A stretch of DNA of 64,000 nucleotides, taken from Hetaerina americana (taxonomy: Eukaryota; Arthropoda; Insecta; Odonata; Calopterygidae). The position numbers and the translations under genes were made by a program. The stretch is taken from positions 1,579,001-1,643,000 of the forward strand of contig JAKTNV010000066.1 in assembly GCA_022747635.1 (NCBI GenBank). The letters are read 5' to 3'. Below are positions 10,278 through 20,574 of the stretch, piece after piece. Position 1 is the first letter of the stretch. Each line of letters starts with the position of its first letter. The notes beneath the pieces are model-generated. The model was given only the letters and a program-made list of their open reading frames with translations, was not told the origin of the DNA and did not search any database.

Positions 10278-10583
10278 GGCGAGTGTGATGCCACCATATA
10301 CGTGGGCCAAACGGGTAGGAATTTCTCCACTCGAATCAAAGAACACGAGAAGTGCACGATTTTAGGCAACACCACATCAATGATCGCCAAACACTTACTC
10401 GGGACCAAACACACCTGTGAATTTAAATTAAAAGTGCTTCATGTGTCAAATAAATGCAGAAAATTAGACGCGTTGGAACAATTAGAAATTGTCCAACGAG
10501 TTAAGAAGAAAACCCCTCTTCTCAATGACATGCAATTCACTTCTTCGTCCTCCCCCCTCCATTCCATCAACTTTCGTCAGTAA
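10278..10583 (+). pseudogene. Penelope-like element, GIY-YIG endonuclease C-terminus (fragment)
   Basis: An open frame with no start codon of its own reads ECDATIYVGQTGRNFSTRIK, then a His/Cys-containing stretch (HEKC), and closes with LDALEQLEIVQRVKKKTPLL before a TAA. YVGQTGR-NFSTRIKEH is the conserved core of the GIY-YIG endonuclease of Penelope-like retroelements, which nicks target DNA during retrotransposition. The reverse transcriptase that should precede it is missing, so this is a 5'-truncated copy. The same C-terminal LEQLEI block occurs in the insertion at 5280-5698. Confidence 0.85.
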
Positions 10584-11045
10584 ACTTTGACCACGCGTGA
10601 CACACAACCGCCTCCTTCCTTGAGTGCTTTCTCCTCCCCCCCCTCCAGTGTGTGATTTAAGTGGGGGTATGCCACCACCACACTTCCAGAAGGGCCTAAT
10701 CCTTGGCCTCCAAACCCAGGTCTACTGGTTTCGTCCCGGCTACCGATGGTTTATTGGAGACTGCCGCCATCCACCCAATAGGATCACTTCGAACCCTAAA
10801 GACTATATATACTGTGTGTTTTTTTAACAAGGTCAATACGCTGTTTCCGCTATTTCTTGTAAATGTCTCCCCTTTCTTTCCCTTCACCCCCATCCCCCTC
10901 CCCCCCTTCGTTTCCTACCACGTCCTCTCCATACCCTTCCGGAATGTATATAAGCTTGCACTCAACTTCAGTTTGTTATCCGATGATGATGTAATGCATC
11001 GAAACCCGGTCGTGAAATAAAAATTTCATCAAGTGTAAAAGTGCT
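10584..11045 (+). mobile_element. Penelope-like element 3' region (C-rich tract and terminal repeat)
   Basis: Downstream of the endonuclease stop lie C-rich tracts (10630-10660 and 10880-10935), then TATATAAGCTTGC, a hammerhead-like core (10980-11004) and a GTGAAATAAAAATTTC end. The insertion at 5280-5698 has the same order with TATATATGCTTGC, confirming one element type. Confidence 0.75.
10980..11004 (+). ncRNA. Hammerhead-like ribozyme core in Penelope terminus
   Basis: CCGATGA is at 10980-10986, a 4-bp stem II is GATG (10988-10991) with CATC (10997-11000) and a TAATG loop, and GAAA is at 11001-11004. One change, U4 to C, probably impairs cleavage. Its position directly downstream of an identified Penelope endonuclease makes this the best-anchored copy. 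Confidence 0.6.
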
Positions 11046-11149
11046 GCGATCAGTTAGTTATTCACTATGTTCGACTTCCATCACATCACTCAATTTGTTC
11101 TTAGCCATGACCCTAATCTACACATCTAATTACGTGACTTTCTTGTGGC

Positions 11150-11215
11150 GGGGTATAGTTCTCTCCTGCCTATCTAGAGGTCTGGGATTCGATACCCATC
11201 TATACATGTTTCCTT
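11150..11215 (+). repeat. tRNA-like SINE head
   Basis: TGGCGGGGTATAGTTCTCTC resembles an A-box region, and a T arm with loop (CTGGGATTCGATACCCAT, about 11191-11208) gives a B box. The acceptor stem is not evident. The remainder up to 11719 is intron without other recognised features. Confidence 0.4.
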
Positions 11216-11719
11216 CCACCGTCTGTGTTTCTGTTATGTCTTATCCACCTTTTCCCTTGTTCGCGTAATACAATGTTTACGGCGTAAAACTTTGTTGGTT
11301 TTTGTTTTATTGTCCAATATATAAAAGTGAACCAGCTTTAACGGTAAAAATTTAATGTTCTCCAAATGCATACACTTATGTCGACATATTAAGCGGAGAA
11401 CATTTTCCCAGTTTCACGCAAAATTTGATAGCGTAGCGCTGTTCCAATAACCCGTTCACAACGGAGCGTAACGATGTCACGTTATAGAGGTTTCGCCAAC
11501 GAACTATCCTCGCTCCGCAAAGACTGGGAGCAAACTACCACCGACCTGCGGCCTTTCCCAAGATTCCCCTCCCTCGAAACCAGTCAGAGAAACCGTCGAC
11601 CGTCCGTCCTCCTGTTCTGGATAAAATAAGTCAGACTATTTTTGGGACTTACCTGGTATCCTTAGAAATTAAAGAAAAAAAAGTAGGAAAAAATTGATAT
11701 TCGCCCTTTTGTCTTTCAG

Positions 11720-12598
11720 AACCAGCCGAGCACTCGGATTCCGGTGTTTCGCAGTGGCATCCCGCTGGCCTTGGGCGGTTCAAGGGTGAGGCAGACCACA
11801 CAACTACCGGTGAGGGCGGGAGCGAGACCTACGGCTCTCGCGGGCCTGAACACACACTGGCCCGAGTCCCCGGAGAGGAGGCCTTCGCCCGTGTCCTCCT
11901 CGACCAATTCATCCCCCTCCTCTCCCTCGTCTACCACCACATCAAACAGAATACCGGACAGTGGCCCGTCCCTGCCCAGCGAACTCTCCGTCGCGCACCT
12001 CGGAAGTGAGGTCATAGTCGGCGGTACCAAGCGCGGTGTCCTCCGCTTCCTCGGCCCCATCCCATTCGACAGCGGGCTGTTCTGCGGGGTCGAGCTTCAC
12101 AAACCGGAGGGCCTTAATGACGGTAGCGTCAGGGGTATAAGACTATTCCACTGCAAGCCGCAGCACGGGGTCCTTGCGCCACTGCGCAAGGTCAGCCCTC
12201 TCCCGTGCCCCAAGAAGACCGGTGTCTCTCCGGTCTTGGATCTTCCGCAGCCGGCTACAGTACTCTGCTCGACTCCGTCATCTGGTGAGCCCTCGCCGCT
12301 CGCCGCTAAGCAACCAATCCCCTCCGGAGTGAAGAGGCAACGCACCAACGCCTACGAGTCGGAGGCTGTCGCGGTGCTGGCTCATGTACTCCCATCCCCG
12401 GACGTCTTGGAGGAGGACGATGTATCGACGCCCAGGGAGGAGGGAGTAGGAGGAGAAGGCGGTTCCACGGATGAGCGGTGGTCATCGGAAGAGGTCACTC
12501 CCCCGGCGGAACAGGCAGTCTGCGCGTCCTCCTTTCTGTGTCCATCGGTGGTTGTGGCCGAGAAAACGGAGAAACCTGATTCGGAGAATGAAAGAGGC
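11720..12598 (+). CDS. CAP-Gly domain protein, internal exon 1 of 4
   Basis: This is an internal exon of 879 nt (293 residues, phase 0 at both ends), bounded by a TTTGTCTTTCAG acceptor at 11719 and a GTAAGC donor at 12599. The upstream exon is not identified. A CAP-Gly domain occupies roughly residues 94-160 (11999-12202), starting with the LGSEVIVGGTKRGVLRFLG block, followed by a GLFCGVEL segment, GLNDG and a LFHCKPQHGVLAPL block. CAP-Gly domains bind the C-terminal EEY/F tails of tubulin and the EB and CLIP proteins at microtubule ends. The usual GKNDG signature reads GLNDG here. Two short SxIP-like EB1-binding motifs (TRIP and SGIP) sit at the start of the exon in a basic setting. The rest is Ser/Pro/Glu-rich and probably disordered. 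Codon GC is high compared with the AT-rich introns. It is CLIP-like, but the precise orthologue is not recognised. Confidence 0.9.
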
Positions 12599-12869
12599 GT
12601 AAGCTGAGAGACCAAACAAATAACCCTTTCCTCTTCTGATCTTACAGTCCGTTTCATCACGTATCGGTTACCCTTCATATTGGCTTTGAAATCACGCTGA
12701 GATGTTTAAGGTGTCATTGTTCGTTACTTCCTTTCATATCTCCTCAAAAACTGGGTTACTCTGCCAGGACTTCCCCGAATTTTCTTATGGAACTCAATCG
12801 AACATTTTGATAGATTTGGCAGCCCAGAGTACACTATTGTAATCTTAAATCCAAGACCCCATTGATCGT

Positions 12870-12955
12870 AAATCCTTCCTCTAGCACATTACCCACCCAT
12901 CCCTAATGGCGCTGATGTCTACAGATCAGCAGTTGCTTCTCTCAATAACTGGCGA
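12870..12955 (+). repeat. SINE-3 3' fragment
   Basis: TTACCCACCCATCCCTAATG, then GGCGCTGATG and the AGCAGTTGCTTCTC end, parallel the 3' part of the full SINE at 37985-38345 (CATCCCTGATGGCACCAATG). The head is absent. Confidence 0.5.
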
Positions 12956-13254
12956 CCATCACACTCAAATAGGACAATGATGGAGTGAGTTCAAAGTGAC
13001 GTCAAATGACGTTTTGCCAGTGATGTCAAGTGTCCCTCTATTAATTCTGTCTTATTTTTGTTTTTTTGTCAACCCTAAACGATTGAAATCCGAAATGGTT
13101 AATGAATACATTTTGTAATGATTGTCCATTAAAAAAGGCCCTTTTACATTGATACATCTTCCGTCAGAATTTTAGGCTGCATTATCCAATTCCATCTATC
13201 TTTAAAACATCTCGGAGACCTCAACCAAATTTTGCTGCTCAACTATACTATATT

Positions 13255-14150
13255 ATTAGGTAATCTACCGGTTACGGTAGGTTTTGCTTGGAATCGATTC
13301 CAAAAAAATGTTTTGTTTCTCCTAACAAAGCATTATCCAGCATTCTATGGACCGTACAACAGACGCCTCTTCATATCTGTATGCGTCTTTCCTCCATTCA
13401 TCTCGTTCAACATTCCTATTCTATTCCTACCCTTTCCTCGTTTGCTTAACATTCTCCCCTATATTACAGTCTTCAACATACCACTGCCGATCAATACCCC
13501 CTTCATCCACTTTTCCTAGCTCCATAGGATTTCTCCCAACAAAAACGCTCTCTTCACCCATCATACAAAGTTCTTCCTCATTTGTTTTCTTCTCTGTCCA
13601 TTTCACCTTCTCCATTCTTCTCCACACCCACATTTCAAAAGCTTCCAATTTACGTCTATCCTCCTGCTTTAATGACCACGTTTCCGCGCCGTACATAGCT
13701 ACGCTCCATATCAAAGTTTTTACGAGTCTTTTCTTAACACCCCTACTCAAAGTCCCCGTCATCAACTCCCTCCGCCTTGTGAAAGCCTCTTTGCTTAGCG
13801 CAATTCTTCTCCTTACGTCCCTACTACTTTGACCGTGTTGGTCCAAAACACTACCGAGATACGTAAACTGTTCTACCTGCCCTATTTTTTGCCCTCCTAT
13901 TTTAATGTCAAGCTTAGCCTTTTTCTTTCTATAACATCGCATAACCTTTGTTTTATTAATATTGATTCTCATCCCATACCTGTCGCACTGAATTTCCAAT
14001 TCACTAAGCAATGCTTGCAACCCCTTGGCTGACTGAGAAAATAGAGCTCGGGAATCGGCGAACCAAACTGATTTCTCAACTTCTCTGCCGACTTTCATTC
14101 CTACCTTTAGATCTTCCCTTAATACTTCTTTAATCATTTCTCCCCACATA
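13255..14150 (-). mobile_element. LINE family A, 5'-truncated copy (reverse transcriptase C-terminal part)
   Basis: A 240-residue frame (14149-13427) contains the end of the reverse transcriptase palm (WFADSRALFSQSAKGLQ, where an intact copy would read FADD) and the thumb-type block FTYLGSVLDQHGQSSRDVRR. These are followed by a YGAETWSLKQEDRRKLEAFE segment and a WRRMEKVKWTEKKTNEE segment. The catalytic aspartates are lost (DSR). The 3' end carries the family stem-loop (CTACCGGTTACGGTAGG near 13265). This block order is typical of RTE/Jockey-group endonuclease-reverse transcriptases. It lies in an intron, antisense to the host gene. Confidence 0.85.
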
Positions 14151-14313
14151 TACGTTTAACATCACCGGTGATAATGGTTGTGAATATCACGTTTCTATCT
14201 ACTTCAATACACCATATTTCAATAATTTGCCGGAATCTGGAATTGTACTCGAGTTACCCGGGCAGATCTGGGCCAGATTGCAGCCCTCAAATTTTTTCCC
14301 GCGTTTCTTTCAG

Positions 14314-15166
14314 ATCAAACACGCCTGCCTGTCCTCCGTTCCATCCCCGATGGTGCACAGGACACTAGAGTGGACTTCATTGAAATCCTCCAACAGCGGA
14401 GAGAACCTCATCGTGAGCAGCCCACCACGCCAATCACGCTCTATTTCCGACAGCTCCATCGTAGAGATGGCCGGAGTCATATCATCATCCTCACCCGAGA
14501 CAGCTGCTGGGGATGGAGCCCTAACCTCCCGCTGCGGTCGCCGGGCCCCGAGCGGGAATGCCAGTGGCGCACTCCGCCAGCGCCAATCGCAGCACCAGTC
14601 GAACCAGCAGCAGCACTGCAACAGCAGCGACTCCGTCTTCGGGCCTCAGCAGCGGAACTGCGGCGAGGAGTGCTTCGGCGGCCAGCACGGCGCGGAGACA
14701 TGCACGTGCGGCCGTGAGATCAGCAAGCACAGCTCCTTCGAGATGGACGAGAGCCTTGGGATTCTAACTCCGGACCAGATGATCGACTTCACCGTCTGCA
14801 TAGAGGGCTACTGCATGACGCCTTCGATGGATGAGGCCAAGCAGAGGTTTGCCGAGGGGGGAGGAGTGGTGGCGTCGACAGCGGATCACTTCGTCAGGCC
14901 TTCGGAAGGACCGCACAAGGGCTTCGGCCCGGAGGAATCGGCTCGATTCTCCGGGGAACTGGGACCGCTCAGTGCGGTGGACGGGCCGGAGTCGCCGTCC
15001 CTGCCGCCGCCTCCGGAAGATTTGGCGGAGGATGGCGTAGCGGAGAAGGGGGAGGCGATGGTTGAGGCACCTGCCGTCATTGATGGCCCCTCGGACATGG
15101 ACGAGGAGGCCCAGATGGACGACGAGGAAGAGGTGAAAGACGTGATGGCGGACGCTCCCTCCTCCG
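14314..15166 (+). CDS. CAP-Gly domain protein, internal exon 2 of 4
   Basis: This internal exon (853 nt) starts in phase 0 after TTTCTTTCAG at 14313 and ends with one extra base before the GTAAGT donor at 15167. It begins IKHACLSSVPSPMVHRTLEW. No catalytic domain is recognisable. The features seen are a Ser-rich stretch (residues 25-65), a Gln/Asn/His-rich stretch (RQRQSQHQSNQQQHCNSS, about residues 93-110), a Cys-containing segment (CGEECFGGQHGAETCTCG), a compact non-repetitive block (MDESLGILTPDQMIDFTVCI) that is probably the most conserved piece, and an acidic end rich in DEE. It joins exon 1 in phase 0 and exon 3 in phase 1, which supports a single transcript. The continuation past 15166 reaches a stop after four codons, so the donor is needed. 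Confidence 0.85.
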
Positions 15167-16853
15167 GTAAGTTGTTTTAACTCAAACCGGGGAATGACAT
15201 ATCTACCACAGACAATAAATCCATTTGCCATTCTAATAGTCTCCTGCCTGAGCTTACCTCGTCCCTGTTCATCTCTCAACAAGCTACAAGTTCTTGTAAT
15301 TGTCATTAACCGCTCGTCTGCTGATATTAAAATTGCGCTTTGAATTAATTAATTCTTTAAAATCAAAGTCGGGACATTCATAAACCCTGATCATACCCTA
15401 CAAGTTACCGATAAACAAGGAAGTCCTGCTTGGAAACTCGTTGAAAGTGTAAGAAGGAACGATAGGGCTATCAAAATCTGTTCTTTAAATTTCAATCTTA
15501 TAAAAGTTTTATCATTGTAAAAAATAGCCTTGCCAAAATTATTTTCTGGCCATGAAAAGTTCATGTAGAATAAAAAATCATAAAACTTCCTGAATATTAC
15601 AAAAGAACTATTATATCATAGGTTCCAAGAATTGTAAAAATTTAGATTTTGAGTGGAAAATATGCGTGGCTTATACACTTGATTTCTCGCAATAAAAGGA
15701 AATGCCTGTCCGAAAAATTCCTGTGGTGGAAGGGAAATTTCATAAATCTCCCAGACTGGTAAGCGGCAATCAGATAACGTTACTTAACGTAACGTTAGTT
15801 TTTACGGATGTGTATATAATTATTTGGATTCAAGTCAAGCAAAAGCCTTTTGGAAGTGTGGCATTATAATTAGCATCTGTTAATATTTTTTGGTCAAATC
15901 TTGTATCCCGTATTGAGATTTTTGCTTCAATTAAGAGTAAATCTTAAGAATTTTTACAGTTTTCTGCTTAAATGTCACGAAAAATTGAATGCAGTTCCCA
16001 TTGGATTTATTTTATCGTGGATTTTATTCCGATGTGATTGCAAAAAATAGCGTTTTTTTCGGGTTGATTGAAAAAAAATACGACGTTAAGTCAAATATTC
16101 ACGAGTATTCATCCTTTTGGCGTACATTAGATTATTTTAAGCGTTGCAAAAACTCGAGGAAAAGTGTAATTGGTTCACCGGTGCTAAAGGCATCTGCCCT
16201 AACAACAGATTAATCGCCATTCTGAAATGTCTTTCATCGATTAATTTAGATATCTTTCACCCCTCCCCCTTTTACTAATGCATAAACAAATGAAAGAAAT
16301 TGGAGCAGCCATGTTTATCCTACTGTTTTTCCGTATTGTTTCCACCTGGTATCATGCAGACAGTTGTAGACCACTCATCAAGTCTGGAGCTATTACTGTG
16401 AGTCACGAAAAGTTGCGCCGGCGCGATATGTAATGGCGTGTTTAAACCCTTTAATATTCGGTCAAGTATCTTTTGAGGTGGGTTTTGGATGATCACACAC
16501 TGAAGAAGGCTGAATTTCTTAGCCTCACCTAATGAGACAAAATCTGACTTCTCAAGATAAAATAATTTTTTCTTCGACTTCGCGTACATTCCACCTCCAT
16601 TAATTCCCTACTACAACAGCCCTACTTATCCTTTTCTTCCCTCCAATCCGTCCGCCTATCATCCTGCCCTCTACACATTCCACTATCAAACATTCCATCG
16701 GAAATCATAAGGTCCTTTCTTGCCTCTTTGTGTGTTCAATAAATTGTTGAAACATTCTTGGTGTTGATTTAAAATATTACCAATTGCTTAGGTGGCTACA
16801 GTTGTAAAAACGTTCTAATCTTTGGGCTTTCCATTTTTTCTCTTGGACATCAG
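15167..16853 (+). other. Intron between exons 2 and 3
   Basis: This 1,687-bp AT-rich GT-AG intron holds no recognised element. A minus-strand frame at 16320-16589 (89 residues) has no identifiable motif. A short palindromic AACGTTACTTAACGTAACGTT lies at about 15776. Confidence 0.8.
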
Positions 16854-18252
16854 CGCTCGCCCCATCCTCCAAGTCGGCACAGGTGGCCCCGTGCTTCGTT
16901 GCCAGCGTGACCAGCATCACGAGTATCGATCCCGGTTACCAAGGAGACGGCGAGTGGAGCCGACCCGCCAGCCGGGCCGACAACTCCCCGGGGTCCTCCG
17001 CCCCACCCGGCATAGGCGTCAACTTCGGCATCCCCGTGGATGTCCTCAAGCTCAAGATAGACACGATGACCGACTCGGATTTCTACAGCGACACAGGGGC
17101 CGGGGGAACTGAGAGCGACGCCGACCACGAGGAGGCCGTGCGGGAGGGGGCCATGGCCCCTGGGGACAGACGGGCCCAGGTCATAGACGGCACCCTGTAC
17201 GGAGGCATGGGGGGACAGCATGGCGGCGGACCCGGTGGAGGTTTAGGCGGGTCCTCGCATCAACAACCCCCGCCGAGGTGCTTCGCCGCCGTGATGACCT
17301 CTTCGACGGCCACCACCACGGAGGAGATGGAGTCCAGCGGGGTGTTCTCCGACCTCGATCGCCGACAAGACGTCAGGGTCTCTTTCCACTCCCAGGCCCT
17401 TCCTAGGCCCTCCTCGGCCCAGGGGGTGTCATCGTCCGCGGCCGAGTCGTCGGATGTCCCCCAGTCTCCCCTGGAGGAACTGCCAGAGGATCCCAAGAAG
17501 GACACCCCCTTCACACTGGAACCCGACAAGGTCGCCGAAGATTCCGAGGACGGGACGGACATGAGGGTGGAGATGGAGGTCACCCTTGTCGAGGGGGAGA
17601 AGATGGACACTTCCTCACCACCAGCCGAGGTCGCCGAGGAGTTCTCCGTTCTCAATCAGCAGGAGCCCAACTTGTCAATGCCCTACGATGCTTCGCCGGA
17701 CCGGACACAGACCGCCACCGCCGGACCAACGAGCCCATCCCCTCGGGCCAACGTGTCCGGGGAGGGCGGCGACCAACAGCAGGCCCAGGAGATGCAGGAG
17801 TCCCTGCAACAGCAGCATGCTCAAGAACAGCAGCAGGTGACCCAGGGGCACGGGACCAAGCAGAAGGCCACGGGCAACTCGGTGAACGTCTCGCCGCCCA
17901 AGAAGCACAAGATGCCGAAGAGGAACGTGGCTTCGAAGATCAAGGCGATGATCGAGGCACCCTTGGCGGCCAAGGAGGAGGGTGGGGGTCGCGGGGAGGA
18001 GGGCGAGGCCCGCAGGCCGCAGAGCCAGCGTCCGGGGAGGTGGGACGCGATCATGAGCAAGATAGCGGCGGGTCAGGCGGAGCAGAGGAGCAGCCGGCCG
18101 CGGCTGCGGGAGGTGAAGAGCCGGGTGATGGCGAGCCTCGGCACCACTTCGACGAACGCGAGTCGACACTCGACGACGAACGAGGAGGGCGCTAGCGGGC
18201 GCGCCAAGAAGACGTTCATCTCGAACGCCACGAGGGCCAGGAGGGGCGAAAC
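16854..18252 (+). CDS. CAP-Gly domain protein, internal exon 3 of 4
   Basis: This large internal exon (1,399 nt) follows the TTGGACATCAG acceptor at 16853. It completes a split codon from exon 2 and ends two bases into a codon at the GTAAGT donor (18253). The start reads LAPSSKSAQVAPCF. Recognisable segments in order are MTDSDFYSDTGAGGTESDAD (about residues 69-88), a Gly-rich linker, a TTTEEMESSGVFSDLDRR block that looks like a regulatory or phosphorylation region, long acidic Ser/Pro stretches, and a Gln-rich run (DQQQAQEMQESLQQQ, 17770-17815). A basic Lys/Arg-rich region (PKKHKMPKRNVASKIKAMIE) and a GRWDAIMSKIAAGQAE block follow. The basic C-terminal half could help bind the acidic microtubule surface (inference). 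No enzyme motif is present. Confidence 0.88.
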
Positions 18253-18369
18253 GTAAGTACACGCACCTCACAAGTACTCAAGTTAGATCCCTCTCGGTTA
18301 ACACTACCTTATGTATCCATTAAAACCTGTAGTATTTTCTTCATATTTGAAATATCGTTTCGACATACA

Positions 18370-18860
18370 TTATTGCGTGGTGCACACACGGCAAAGAATT
18401 GCCTTCATATAAGGGATCCTCACGAAGTTGAATTAATTGCCGAATTGGATCGCGGTGTGCAGTATAGAGGAGCTAGATTTTTAAAACGAGTCTATGATAA
18501 AATTAGTAGCGTATCCAAAATATTAGATCAGCTAGGCTGGGTATTGCTCAATGGAGTGAAGGTTAAATTAGTGATAAAAGCTCTTGAATATGAATTGGAA
18601 GGAGGTATCTTTGGCAGTGATGTTGAAAATGTATTATTACCCCCATCGTACTACTGTGGGAAAGATCATGCCAATAAAATTAGAGAGATTAATAATAGAA
18701 CAGATGTATTTAAGATGTGATTTCTTCCACGAACAATAGGGGACCAAAATAACATTGCCCGACCGCGGTAGGGTCATATTCGGGTAAAAATTAGTCTGGT
18801 GTGTATTCAGCCCCTGCCACACACCCTAGTTGTGGCTAGCCGGGTACATAAATAAATAAG
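18370..18860 (+). mobile_element. LINE family B (CR1/L2-like) C-terminus and 3' end
   Basis: A decayed frame contains IRDPHEVELIAELDRGVQYR, RGARFLKRVYDKISSV and NNRTDVFKM, matching the C-terminal domain seen in better condition at 27733-28110 (KVQRKSARFVKNCYDKNTSV). It is followed by the family 3' stem-loop (CCCCTGCCACACACCCTAG at about 18813) and an ACATAAATAAATAA tail. The upstream reverse transcriptase is missing. Confidence 0.8.
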
Positions 18861-19451
18861 CACAGTTAGTATCACCGCTCAAATTTCAATCTGAGTTTTA
18901 AACGACCCCTTGACATGTTTTCAATTAACTTCTTTCACTTGCCAAGTTTATAATTTTTTTTAGGTTGGCAAGTGTCTTTAGACTCTTATCATGGATTATT
19001 GTCGAAATTATGACGTCATGTTGTTCATTAAATTGCTTTGTGTCGACAAAATTGTTGCGTCTCCAATTTATTTCCTTCCGTTGAATGCAATATTTGAACA
19101 ACTTCATATGGTTGCTTGGCATTGATAACACGGGAGATCACGACTGCATAACAACCATCTTAGGTAATTATTTAAAGTTAAAGATTAGTGAACATTTAAT
19201 GCGGGGCGTGATTTTTTTAGGCATCCGAAACTAGCTCGTAATAAGCGCGTGTTGAAGAAGGTTTTTAGGATAAACGTTAATAGGACGCCTTTTGAGAAGA
19301 ATAGAAAACGGACGGAAGGTAAAACAAACATTTGGATTTTTAGGCATGGTTGGAGGGGTAGGGAAAGAGCTGGAGTTGTTGGGATAAGTCTGGAGAAGGC
19401 TGGAAAAGTAGGCCTGGGATACGAGATTATACCGAGTAGCGCTTGTTTTAC

Positions 19452-19640
19452 GAGTGCTGTCCAGAAAGTAACTTACGATATGAAATGTGACGTATGAACC
19501 TAGTAAGAAGACAAGTTTTAATTATATTCATTTAAAAGGCACATTATTGAACAATTTTTATGAATACCTGTAGTCGCTATTCAAATTGAGGCATGAATTC
19601 ACGTCTGGCAAGAGATTCGTTGAAATGGTAAATCGAGGAT
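19452..19640 (-). mobile_element. Mariner-like element fragment (3' end)
   Basis: GAGTGCTGTCCAGAAAGTAA at 19450 resembles mariner terminal repeats. The minus-strand translation near 19590 (DECLNLNSDYR) resembles the KCLNLxGDYVE end of mariner transposases. It is heavily decayed. Confidence 0.45.
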
Positions 19641-20124
19641 TCTTGCGATTTTTCCGTTGATTTTCACCTTTCCGTTCGTCTGCTTCTCACCGCGAGGCTA
19701 GGCCGACCACTGCGGTGTTCTCTCGTCGAGTGAAAATCGGTGCTGCTGTGGCCATACATTTAAACTGAGAATGCACCACTGCCTCCCCACTCCGTCTTCA
19801 CTCATTATTCCTTCTACTAGCGTACATTGCACAAAGTTGGCATATGCATTTCAATTGGCTTGCATTAGTTTATATGCAAGTAAAAACCTAATCACAGATC
19901 GTACTTAACAGTTCGCAGAGTGATCAAGGCATGGAATAACCACAGTCTGCTCACACTACCACAGCAGGATGCGGACACCGAGTATAGGGACGTTTACAGA
20001 GACCAAGATAGCAACTATATTCCTGCCGCAGCTATGGGGATCTGGCGTATCTGCACAGCCCTCGAATATATATGTATATTATCAGGTATTACGCCGAGGA
20101 TGGCAATAGGATGCTAAATACAGT

Positions 20125-20245
20125 GATCTATGGAGAGGAGAATCGTAGGAAAGCGAGGTGGGGAGGGAGGAACGGAGAGAATGGGCATTTTGGATGAAAT
20201 GAGAGGAGACGGGACGTATGCTGACCTGGAGGTTGAGTTGTTGCA
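20125..20245 (+). mobile_element. LINE C-terminal fragment (family A- or C-like)
   Basis: The frame ERRIVGKRGGEGGTERMGIL resembles the IEGRMLGKRGKGRNRIGML block of LINE family A. It is short and isolated. Confidence 0.4.
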
Positions 20246-20574
20246 TTATGGAGTATTGTGTTTATGGCCATTTGGTGTTGTCGCCTTATTCAGGGGTTAT
20301 GCATACAACAGTGTGTGACGCCGGGGCCCGTTAGCCAAGGATAACGCCGGCGTGACTTTGGGGAAATGATTTGTTGGGGAAAAAACTTGCAAAATATGCT
20401 GTCTGTGAAAGGTTAGTACTATTTAATACGCCCTCGCTTTTACTAGATGTGCGAGCTATTAAATTGAAACGCGACCGATTACTATCTTTTAGATTGTGCG
20501 TATAACCGCCATTTTAGAAATTTACTTATCAGTCATCGGGATAGGGATGGAACAAAGCCAAAGAGACGTATCTA

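Larger units (their letters stand above)
12599..14313 (+). other. Intron between exons 1 and 2
   Basis: This 1,715-bp GT-AG intron contains a SINE-3 3' fragment (12870-12955) and a minus-strand LINE A copy (13255-14150). Nothing else is recognised. Confidence 0.85.

Noticed and set aside
11716..12678. Long minus-strand frames opposite the CAP-Gly exon
   Set aside because: They are antisense shadows of a GC-rich exon. The plus-strand frame has a recognisable domain and splice sites.
14310..18271. Alternative frames in exons 2 and 3 (Arg- or Leu-rich, both strands)
   Set aside because: They are composition shadows. The selected frame is the only one that joins all four exons in phase.
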